Shown here: positions 10,714-18,816 of the stretch, in pieces | How positions within the stretch are numbered: the stretch's first letter is position 1 | Layout of the letters: the number at the start of each line of letters is the position of its first letter | Assembly: GCF_001750685.1 (NCBI RefSeq) | Contig: NZ_CP017269.1 | Coordinates: 4,567,416 to 4,631,415 of the forward strand | Source: Geosporobacter ferrireducens | Lineage (GTDB): Bacteria > Bacillota > Clostridia > Peptostreptococcales > Thermotaleaceae | Direction of reading: 5' to 3' | DNA length: 64,000 nucleotides | Notes under the pieces: model-generated | What the model was told of the DNA's origin: nothing | The model's database searches: none | What the model saw: the letters and a program-made list of their open reading frames with translations, nothing else | Translations under genes and position numbers: made by a program

Positions 10714-11859
10714 TTATTTCTCAAAGCGAGGAATGAGTCTTGAGGAAATAAATGCAATGATGGGAACTGTTAAAATTACAGCGAGACTGCCGGATAATCC
10801 TTGGACTACCTCAATGCCTAGCATATTCATATTGATTAATTGGTTGTAGGGTACATTGTAGGAATAAATCAATAGCATAGTATTTAAAGAAGTACCGGCA
10901 AATGCGAGAATCAATGTATTGGACATGGTACCCATCATATCCCGTCCAACATGAAGCCCTGCTCGGAAAAGTTCTGTTTTGCTATACCTGGGGTTGGCTC
11001 GATATACTTCATATACAGAAGAGGCGATTGACATGGAAATGTCCATAACAGCTCCGAGGGAGGCAATCAAAATTCCTGCAAATAGCAAGTCGCCGATTCG
11101 CATCCCATAATCTCTTGCGATGACAATGAGGATCTCCGCTTCTTCTGTGTGGAACCCGGAGATTCGGGCCAGGTTGCCGGCTATTCGGGAAACGATGCCT
11201 GCAATTCCTGCACCAAGAATGGTTCCCAGAATGGCGGACATGGTTTTAGAACTCCATCCATTTAGCAAAAACAAAGTGATAAAGGTTGTTATACCTACAA
11301 CGAATATAGTTGCAAAAATTGGAGAATATCCTTTGTAGAGCATCGGAATCAGTAAGAAGATGATGCACACACATGTAAATATAATACCAACCATCGATTG
11401 AAAGCCTTTTTTACCGCCAATACCCCATAAGGCACCCAGGAAAAGAAGGATGAATCCATATAATACGGGAGATCGATTGTAGTTATATACTGTTACCAGG
11501 TACATTTCGGGATTAGCCGTATCTACACATACGATGATATTCATTCCCGGTTTTCCATACACATTGAAAAGATTGCTCAAATAGTTTTTGATAACATGGA
11601 CTTCTCCCTTATGCTCTCCTGAGAGGATTTCTACTTCAAGCTCCTGAGACCCCCTATATAAGCCGCTGATAGTCTCGTCTTTTTCCAGAGATTCGCTAAT
11701 AATGCTGAGTATCTTTGCTTTTTCATACCGTATATAGGAAATTCCGCCTTGCTGCCGAAAAGAAATCTGAGTCCCTTGGTTGAAGTTGTATAAAAAGAAG
11801 ATAAACAGCAGCAGTAGGAGTATCCATAAAGAGAACTTTGATGACTTCCACTTTTTCAT
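10714..11859 (-). CDS. YibE/F-family membrane protein
   Basis: This 381-residue protein has an N-terminal membrane anchor (about residues 8-25), an extracytoplasmic region of about 100 residues, and then seven or eight membrane segments. The second half matches the YibE/F family: GALWGIGGKKGFQSMVG, HTEEAEILIVIARDYGMRIGDLLFAG and AVMDISMSIASSVYEV are typical. The family's function is not firmly known; some members are described as export-related. It is transcribed divergently from the giant phosphatase gene and ends in a strong terminator. GGAGACTGGAT precedes the ATG. Confidence 0.8.
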   Translation of the reverse strand: MKKWKSSKFSLWILLLLLFIFFLYNFNQGTQISFRQQGGISYIRYEKAKILSIISESLEKDETISGLYRGSQELEVEILSGEHKGEVHVIKNYLSNLFNVYGKPGMNIIVCVDTANPEMYLVTVYNYNRSPVLYGFILLFLGALWGIGGKKGFQSMVGIIFTCVCIIFLLIPMLYKGYSPIFATIFVVGITTFITLFLLNGWSSKTMSAILGTILGAGIAGIVSRIAGNLARISGFHTEEAEILIVIARDYGMRIGDLLFAGILIASLGAVMDISMSIASSVYEVYRANPRYSKTELFRAGLHVGRDMMGTMSNTLILAFAGTSLNTMLLIYSYNVPYNQLINMNMLGIEVVQGLSGSLAVILTVPIIAFISSRLIPRFEK

Positions 11860-11968
11860 ATCCAGTCTCCAATCTATTCTAATAAATTATTTCTAACATA
11901 TACCATGAATGTTAATAACCTGCTATAGACAATGTTAATTTCATGTAAATTAATAAACAATACATGTA

Positions 11969-12033
11969 TTTACCAATTGTTAACAAGAACGTAACAGCGT
12001 GTTTATGTTCTTTTCAAAGATTTCCAGTATAAT
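11969..12033 (+). promoter_or_regulatory. Pho-box-like array and promoter of the phosphatase gene
   Basis: Four hexamers resembling the Firmicute PhoP box repeat at exactly 11-bp steps: TTTACC (11969), TTAACA (11980), GTAACA (11991) and TTTATG (12002). The middle two fit TTAACA best. A perfect -10 TATAAT follows at 12028-12033 with no good -35, as expected for an activator-dependent promoter. The gene downstream encodes a phosphatase-like protein, which fits phosphate-starvation control. No PhoP/PhoR was identified in the window beyond the unassigned pair at 5.2-7.6 kb. Confidence 0.55.
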
Positions 12034-12095
12034 AAATCCGTTCCGTAGGTGGGCAAGGATTAAAGGAGTTTGATTGTGAACAAAGGAAGAAAAAA

Positions 12096-15000
12096 ATGAA
12101 TAGGGGGGCAGATATGTTTACAGCACAAGGAAAAGAAAAACGATTAACAAGGATTCTTTCGCTCTTTATTGCTGTGATGATTATGTTGTCTGGATTCTTA
12201 AATCCAATGACAGCACAAATTGTTTTCGCTAATACAGATGAAAAGAATCAAAGTATGACTACATTAACAACCGGTGATATCAGCTATGAGATTTCAGGGA
12301 TAGCCCTTACTCCGGGAAAGGATGCTACTCAGTTGAACATTGCGTGGTATACCAACATGACTGCGACAAAAAGTGTAGTTCAGGTCGCCCAGAAGTCTGA
12401 TGCGGTTGGTACAGCGTTTCCGGTGCATACGGCACATACATTTATAGGTAATGTAGCACCGGCATCAGAAGGGTATTTTTCTAACAAAGTCACGGTGACC
12501 GGACTGAAAGAAAATACTGCTTATGTATACCGTTTGGGAGACGGCAGTGATGAAAACTGGAGTCCTATCTATGATTATGCAACGAAAGCAACAGATGCAT
12601 ACAGCTTCCTGCTGGTAGGGGACCCTCAGATTGGTTCCAGCAACGTAACAAGCGACACCGCTGGTTGGGTAGATACCATGAGCAAAGCACTTACTGCATT
12701 TCCAGGTATAAGTTTTATGCTCTCAGCGGGAGATCAAGTCAATACCTCCAGTAGTGAAACTGAGTATACAGGATATTTTGCACCGGATCAGTTAAAGAGC
12801 TTGCCGGTTGTAACAACAATCGGAAATCATGATAACTCCATTCATTACGCTTATCACTTCCATGTTCCTAATGAGTCCTCTGAATATGGAATAACTGCTG
12901 CCGGTGGAGATTATTATTTCACCCATGGAGATACTTTGTTCATGGTACTCAATACCAATAATTCCAGCGGAGCAACCCACAAAGCTTTTATGCAGGAGGC
13001 CATTGAAGCCAATCCAACTGCGAAGTGGAAAATCGTCATGTTCCATCAATCCATCTACAGTTCGGCCAATCACTCTGTATCGTCTAGTATTACTTCTTTA
13101 AGACAGCAATTATTTCCTATTTTTGATGAGTTTGAAATCGATGTAGTATTGATGGGCCATGATCACTCTTATACGAGAACCTATCAGATGATGGGAGATA
13201 TTCCTCAGAAGGATCAGCAGGTAAATGAGTATGGAGATGTGATCAATCCTACAGGAACATTGTATATCACTGCCAACTCCGGAAGCGGAAGCAAATATTA
13301 CAATCTGCAGGCGGCACCAGAAGAATATGCGGCTGTAAGAGAGCAGCTTCGGGTACCTACATTCTCTCATATCACGGTCGATGAGAATTGTTTCTCGATC
13401 TCTACTTATCGAACGGACAACATGGCGTTGACAGACAGCTACACCATTCTAAAGATAGAATCGGAAAGTCTTGAAATCATAGCAGATACTCAAGAGCCTC
13501 TTCATGTAAAGAAAGAAGGGCGGGAAGCTGTATCATTGACTGCCCATTCAGATATTGCTCCTGCAGGATTTGCAGGATTTCAATGGAGATTCATCGAGAA
13601 TAACGCAGGGTTAAGATTATCGGCAGAAACAGGAGCTTCTGTTACACTGGAGGTCATTAGAGGTACAAGCAATGATACGAAAGCAGGTACGGCGAAAGTA
13701 GAAGTAAGTTCTCCTTATGGGGGCACAGCCGTCTATGAGGTAAAAGTAAATGATCTGAATCTGATCATAGAGCCTGCTGCATATACAATGGTAAAGGGAG
13801 ATAGCAAAGAATATAGAGTTTCTTCTGCGACAGATCCTCAGTATATGGATGCAGAAGATGGTCTAGGGTCCATTCAGTTGACAACAGCAGATCCTAGTAT
13901 TGCTGCAGTCAACGGCAAAATAGTAACTGCAAAGGAAAATGGCAGTACAAAGATTACGGCAGAATTAAACGGAGTCAAAGCGGAGACAGTTGTAAGCGTC
14001 GTCTATGGTGCCAAACCGGCAGATGGCCTAGAATGGATAGCCAATATACCTGAGGAGATCTATGTGGGAGAACAGCTGCATCTAAAAGACTACCTCAGCA
14101 TAACTCCAAACGATGCAACTGCTACTGTATATGAGTTTGTTTATGGAGAAGCAAACAACGATCATGTGAAAATTGACCTGAATGGAGTTCTGACGGCCCT
14201 CAGTCCGGTAAGTCATATGCTGGTCAATGCTAGAGTAAAAAGTGACGGAGCTGCTGAGTGGGTTAGTACTGCGGAGCACCAGTATCTAACCATCAAAGAG
14301 CCGGTTCTGAAAATAGAGACGACTATAGATTCTCCGCCTACTTTGCATCTTCGAAAACGATCCTCAATCTCACTGCAAGCGAAGAAAGGAAATGAGATAG
14401 TAGAGACTCCTATTGTATGGACAGTCGTAGAAGGGAACGGTATTCGGATCAGTACCGATGGCGTTGTGACTGCTGACAGAAATGCGGCAGACCAATATAC
14501 CATTCGAGCACAGGCCAATGTTGGTGGGATCACTTTCGAAGGATTTTATTATGGCAAAGTATATAAAGATGTAGTAATAGAGATCCAAAAAAATGGGAAA
14601 CCAGTGGAAAAAGACTATGTGGATATTATGTCTTTACTTCCAGACCCTACCCAAAAGCCTATTGTTTATACAGCAAACATAGTTACTCCAGTCTATTTTG
14701 ATCAAGGGGATGACCAAATCCAAGGATGGTCCTCCAGCAATACAAAGATTGCAGCAGTTATTCCTGGAGCAACAAAAGATACCGTCAATGTCATAGGACA
14801 AAGCATAACCCAAGCCTATATCATTGTTAAAACCATCGGCGGCGCAGAAGGTAAAGTTGAGCTAAACATAACAAAAAAATTGGATGCCATTGGCTTCAAA
14901 GAAGGGCTGAAGACCAAGGTTAAAGTAGGAGAGACTGTCAGATACAGAGAAGAAGATATTATTTTCAATCCTGCCACTGCTGTATATGTTCCTGGAGGCA

Positions 15001-18000
15001 TTCCGCCTTACCCATTCCCCACGGGAGTTGAGGTAGCGATTCAAGATCCTAGTATTGCAGTGGTCAATAATGATGGATATTTAACCGGTGTATCTGTAGG
15101 CAATACCAAATTAATCGTTACGGTGATAACCTACGATAATCAGCGAGTAAGCAATACACTGGATATAACCGTATATGACAATGAGCAGCCAGAAGAACCT
15201 AAGGATTATAATCCTACAGGAATCGCACTCAATCCGGGAGCCAATGCCACAGAGCTTAACTTTGCCTGGTATATAGAAGAAGGATTTACTGCAAATGCAG
15301 TACAGATTGCAAAAAAATCAGATATGACAGGTACGGACTTTCCAGATTCAAAAGCAGTTATATTTACAGGTACGATTTCAAGTGCAGTCACAGGGCATTT
15401 AACCAATAAAGTAACCGTCACAGGACTTGAAGAGTCTACCGAGTATGTATATCGTGTGGGTGATGGAGAAAACTGGGGGCCTGTATATAGGTATACGACA
15501 CGAAAAACTGATGCTTATAGCTTCCTGCTGGTTGGAGATCCGCAGATCGGCTCCAGTAATGTAGCCAATGATACAGCCGGCTGGGTGAATACCATGTCTA
15601 AAGCAGTCAGTGCTTTTTCAGATATAAGCTTTATGATGTCGGCAGGAGATCAGGTGGAAACTGCCACCAACGAAACCCATTATACCGGTTATTTTACCCC
15701 AGAAGAGCTAAAAAGCCTTCCTGTGGCAACAACCGCCGGAAACCATGACAATGCAGTCAACTACAAATATCACTTTAATCGCCCCAATGAATCGGCGCAA
15801 TACGGGGTTACTAATGCCGGTGGAGATTATTACTTTACTCATGGAAATGCCCTGTATATGATACTAAACTCTAACAATACCAGCGGGGCCACCCACAAAG
15901 CCTTTATGGAGGAGGCGATAGCAGCCAATCCAAATGTGCAGTGGAAGATTGTGATGTACCATCACTCTATATACAGCTCTGCCAGTCATTCGACTTCTTC
16001 TGCAATTACAAACTTGAGAGCACAGCTATTCCCGGTTTTTGATGAGTTAGGGATTGACGTTGTCTTAAGCGGCCACGACCATTCCTATACCAGATCTTAT
16101 CAGATGAAAGGGGATATACCGCAGAAAGATCAGATGATCGGTGAGGATGGAGCAGTCATCAATCCTACGGGGACACTATACATTACTGCAAACTCTGCCA
16201 GCGGCAGCAAATACTACAACCTGCAGTCCATACCGGAGGCCTATGCGGCTGTTAGAGAACAGTTTCGCGTACCGACTTTCTCTCATGTATCCATAGACGA
16301 CCAGAGTTTTACCATTACTACCTATAGAGTGGATACCATGGAAGTGACAGATACCTATACAATCAGAAAAACCAGTGAAGAAATCGATCAGACAATAGAA
16401 GAAGTAATTCTTGCAGCCGATGGAACAACCATGCCAGCTGAGCCATCCGTATTCTATAAAGATATCAAACTGAGCTTGACAGCGAAGAACAAGGATGGAT
16501 ATACGCTGGATCTATCTGCGTCCGACATCGTATATAAGACAGACTGTGAAGAAATCATCGAAATATCACAAAACGGAAATATCCTTGTAAAGACAAAACC
16601 GGAAAAGAGTATGACAGCAAAGATCTGGGCAGAAGTCACCAAAGAACAACGAACCATAACCAGTAATTCGGTATTTGTAGAGATAAAACTGGTAACAGAT
16701 GAGATTCTATTCAAGAGAGGCAGTGTGTGGAAGTACTTGGATGATGGATCAGATCAAGGAACTGCATGGAGAGCGGTAGATTTTGACGATGGTTCATGGA
16801 AAAGCGGTCAGGCACCACTGGGATATCCCCTGGATGAAACCCGGCCTACCTTTGGAAGCATCAAAACACTTATCAGCTATGGAAATAATGCCAATAACAA
16901 ATATGCCACCAGTTATTTTAGGACAGAATTTACGGTAGAGGATCTATCTGCTATTGGAAAGTCAGGTTTGATAGAATTCGGTATAGATGACAGTGTGATC
17001 CTTTATCTCAATGGACATGAAATCGGCAGATATAACCTGCCAGCAGGAGAAATCCCATACAACAAATACGTGAATGAATATCCCGGATTCAGTGATACAC
17101 CGGAAAATAGATATGAGACATTTTATTTGAATGAAGCAGCTCTGTCTCATCTGGTAGAGGGTGCCAATGTACTGGCAGCGGAGGTACATCAAGATCGTCC
17201 AAGCAGTTCGGACGTATATTGGGATATGGAGTTCATCGTACCGATTGAAGAAGAACAAGAAGAAGTAGTAGTAGATAAGTCTGCACTTGCAGAAGTGATC
17301 CAAATTGCCCAAAAGCTGAAGGCAGAAGATTACACAGCAGAAAGCTGGAAGGAACTGGAACGTATTCTGTTAGAAGTCATCGCTCTTATGGATGACGATG
17401 CGGCAACCCAAGAAGCAGTAAATGTGGCAGTCGTAAAGGTACAAACAGCCATCAGTAGTCTGATTGAGGCAGAAGAGGAGGATGCTATTGTCCCTGGAGC
17501 ACCTGCCAATGTACGTGCAGTTTCCAATGGCCGATACTCTGTAACCATTACCTGGGATCAGGTAGAAGGTGCAGAAGGATACAACATATATCGCTCTGCT
17601 GCTGAAAACGGCACATATACCTTGCTCCATAGTCTATCTGAAAATACGACTTCCTATAGCAACACCGGGCTTTCATCAGGAACCCGATACTATTATAAAG
17701 TATCTGCTGTCAATGCAAAAGGAGAGTCTCCATTCTCCGGTATAGTATCTGCCAGAACCGATAGTGCAAGTAGTGGCGGCGGAAGCGGTAACCAAAACAC
17801 TGGGAATCAGGAACCGGTCAAAACTCCTGAGCCGCTGGAAGAAAAGAAGGAAGAGAATAAAATAGATACAAAAATCGACGATGGACAGAAACCAGCAGAA
17901 ACACCCATACAGTCCGTCCCGATTAAGCAGTTCCAAGACCTTGGAAACCATGACTGGGCAAAGAGTGCTATCGAGCAATTAGCTGCCAAGGGGATTATCA

Positions 18001-18482
18001 AGGGAACCTCAGAGGATTCTTTTGAACCGGGCAAGAATATCATTCGAGCGGATTTCATTGTATTGCTGATAAGAGCCTTAGAGATCGAAACGCCGTCTGC
18101 TGCACATACGAATTTCCGGGATGTAGTCAGTGACGCCTATTACTACGAAGCGTTAGGAGCTGCAAAGGAACAGGGAATTGTATCGGGAATGGGTGAAAAC
18201 CTATTCTATCCAAAAGCAGAGATCACAAGGCAGGATCTGATGGTCATGGCAGCCAGAGCCCTAGAAAAGAGCGGAAAGCTGCAGATTGCAGATTCGACTA
18301 AAGAGCTGGAAGGTTTTAAAGATGCATCACAGGTCGCTTCTTATGCCCAGAATGCAGTAGCTGCATTAATTCGAGCAGGTATCATCAATGGAAACGGAGA
18401 TGGTACACTGAATCCGAAAGGAACAGCTACAAGAGCAGAGGCAGCAGTGATTATCTGTAACATACTGACAAAACTGAACTAA
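12096..18482 (+). CDS. Giant S-layer-anchored protein with two purple acid phosphatase modules
   Basis: This exported protein of about 2,125 residues starts with a signal peptide. It carries two purple acid phosphatase modules, each a fibronectin-like domain plus a metallophosphatase domain. In copy 1 the metal-site motifs run from GDPQ (about residue 174) through GDQ, GNHD and FHQS to GHDH (about 354). In copy 2 they run from GDPQ (about 1147) to GHDH (about 1326), with YHHS. All metal-ligand positions look intact in both. About 600 residues of Ig-like BIG_2 repeats separate the copies. Then come a jelly-roll-like region (1536-1720), a FIVAR-type helical segment (1727-1793), an Fn3 domain (1798-1888) and three SLH domains (1945-2128) that hold it to the wall. 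It probably releases phosphate from organic phosphates outside the cell. The start may be the ATG at 12114, which has the better ribosome site (AGGGGGG). An ATGA overlap at 12096 joins the first ATG to a 7-codon GTG-start frame at 12076. Confidence 0.85.
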   Translation: MNRGADMFTAQGKEKRLTRILSLFIAVMIMLSGFLNPMTAQIVFANTDEKNQSMTTLTTGDISYEISGIALTPGKDATQLNIAWYTNMTATKSVVQVAQKSDAVGTAFPVHTAHTFIGNVAPASEGYFSNKVTVTGLKENTAYVYRLGDGSDENWSPIYDYATKATDAYSFLLVGDPQIGSSNVTSDTAGWVDTMSKALTAFPGISFMLSAGDQVNTSSSETEYTGYFAPDQLKSLPVVTTIGNHDNSIHYAYHFHVPNESSEYGITAAGGDYYFTHGDTLFMVLNTNNSSGATHKAFMQEAIEANPTAKWKIVMFHQSIYSSANHSVSSSITSLRQQLFPIFDEFEIDVVLMGHDHSYTRTYQMMGDIPQKDQQVNEYGDVINPTGTLYITANSGSGSKYYNLQAAPEEYAAVREQLRVPTFSHITVDENCFSISTYRTDNMALTDSYTILKIESESLEIIADTQEPLHVKKEGREAVSLTAHSDIAPAGFAGFQWRFIENNAGLRLSAETGASVTLEVIRGTSNDTKAGTAKVEVSSPYGGTAVYEVKVNDLNLIIEPAAYTMVKGDSKEYRVSSATDPQYMDAEDGLGSIQLTTADPSIAAVNGKIVTAKENGSTKITAELNGVKAETVVSVVYGAKPADGLEWIANIPEEIYVGEQLHLKDYLSITPNDATATVYEFVYGEANNDHVKIDLNGVLTALSPVSHMLVNARVKSDGAAEWVSTAEHQYLTIKEPVLKIETTIDSPPTLHLRKRSSISLQAKKGNEIVETPIVWTVVEGNGIRISTDGVVTADRNAADQYTIRAQANVGGITFEGFYYGKVYKDVVIEIQKNGKPVEKDYVDIMSLLPDPTQKPIVYTANIVTPVYFDQGDDQIQGWSSSNTKIAAVIPGATKDTVNVIGQSITQAYIIVKTIGGAEGKVELNITKKLDAIGFKEGLKTKVKVGETVRYREEDIIFNPATAVYVPGGIPPYPFPTGVEVAIQDPSIAVVNNDGYLTGVSVGNTKLIVTVITYDNQRVSNTLDITVYDNEQPEEPKDYNPTGIALNPGANATELNFAWYIEEGFTANAVQIAKKSDMTGTDFPDSKAVIFTGTISSAVTGHLTNKVTVTGLEESTEYVYRVGDGENWGPVYRYTTRKTDAYSFLLVGDPQIGSSNVANDTAGWVNTMSKAVSAFSDISFMMSAGDQVETATNETHYTGYFTPEELKSLPVATTAGNHDNAVNYKYHFNRPNESAQYGVTNAGGDYYFTHGNALYMILNSNNTSGATHKAFMEEAIAANPNVQWKIVMYHHSIYSSASHSTSSAITNLRAQLFPVFDELGIDVVLSGHDHSYTRSYQMKGDIPQKDQMIGEDGAVINPTGTLYITANSASGSKYYNLQSIPEAYAAVREQFRVPTFSHVSIDDQSFTITTYRVDTMEVTDTYTIRKTSEEIDQTIEEVILAADGTTMPAEPSVFYKDIKLSLTAKNKDGYTLDLSASDIVYKTDCEEIIEISQNGNILVKTKPEKSMTAKIWAEVTKEQRTITSNSVFVEIKLVTDEILFKRGSVWKYLDDGSDQGTAWRAVDFDDGSWKSGQAPLGYPLDETRPTFGSIKTLISYGNNANNKYATSYFRTEFTVEDLSAIGKSGLIEFGIDDSVILYLNGHEIGRYNLPAGEIPYNKYVNEYPGFSDTPENRYETFYLNEAALSHLVEGANVLAAEVHQDRPSSSDVYWDMEFIVPIEEEQEEVVVDKSALAEVIQIAQKLKAEDYTAESWKELERILLEVIALMDDDAATQEAVNVAVVKVQTAISSLIEAEEEDAIVPGAPANVRAVSNGRYSVTITWDQVEGAEGYNIYRSAAENGTYTLLHSLSENTTSYSNTGLSSGTRYYYKVSAVNAKGESPFSGIVSARTDSASSGGGSGNQNTGNQEPVKTPEPLEEKKEENKIDTKIDDGQKPAETPIQSVPIKQFQDLGNHDWAKSAIEQLAAKGIIKGTSEDSFEPGKNIIRADFIVLLIRALEIETPSAAHTNFRDVVSDAYYYEALGAAKEQGIVSGMGENLFYPKAEITRQDLMVMAARALEKSGKLQIADSTKELEGFKDASQVASYAQNAVAALIRAGIINGNGDGTLNPKGTATRAEAAVIICNILTKLN

Positions 18483-18500
18483 ATGAAGTGAGAAAGTGAG

Positions 18501-18567
18501 ATGCTCCCCTTATGGTAGGCAGTTTGAACAATAAAAACTGTTTATTGTAAGGAGGAGCATTTCATTT
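18501..18567 (+). terminator. Hairpin terminator after the phosphatase gene
   Basis: ATGCTCCCCTTA (18501-18512) pairs with TAAGGAGGAGCAT (18548-18560) with one bulge. A second stem inside is ACAATAA with TTTATTGT. The tail TTCATTT is short of T residues, so termination may be incomplete. Bases 18568-18665 after it hold no gene. Confidence 0.5.
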
Positions 18568-18672
18568 AATATTTCATCTTCAAAGGTGGCTATAGCACAA
18601 TTAGAACCTGCCCATATATTTCCGTTTTCAAGCTATAAAACTAAATATAAATAAAAATAAAAAAGGAAGAGA

Positions 18673-18700
18673 TTGACAAGCAGCTAAATTATGGTAAAAT
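18673..18700 (+). promoter_or_regulatory. Promoter of the FMN-binding surface protein
   Basis: TTGACA (18673-18678) and TAAAAT (18695-18700) are 16 bases apart. The expected start near 18707 falls exactly on the first of three inverted-repeat operators, so a bound repressor would block it. Confidence 0.7.
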
Positions 18701-18703
18701 ATG

Positions 18704-18790
18704 AATGTTAGATCAATCTAACATTCCATCAAGAGAAAAAGTTAGATTTTGCTAACATTTTTTAAAATAAAAAAGTTAGTTCAATCTAAC
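18704..18790 (+). promoter_or_regulatory. Three DtxR-type operators at exact 34-bp steps
   Basis: The 16-base cores GTTAGATCAATCTAAC (18707), GTTAGATTTTGCTAAC (18741) and GTTAGTTCAATCTAAC (18775) are inverted repeats of the TTAG...CTAA type bound by DtxR/IdeR/MntR regulators. In the first copy the dyad extends to 11 bases per arm. The start positions differ by exactly 34 bases twice, which keeps a constant helical face. They lie between the promoter and the start codon of the FMN protein. A DtxR-family gene lies 5 kb downstream and is the obvious candidate regulator. Metal-dependent repression is inferred. Confidence 0.75.
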
Positions 18791-18816
18791 ATTTAAAATA
18801 AAGGAGGAGGTCATAT

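Noticed and set aside
10638..10757. Upstream 40 codons of the chemoreceptor remnant as part of the gene
   Set aside because: They read through the terminator and the coding end of the YibE/F gene and show no similarity to a sensor domain.
17330..17630. Minus-strand open frames inside the giant surface-protein genes
   Set aside because: They lie opposite strongly supported domains and lack ribosome sites.
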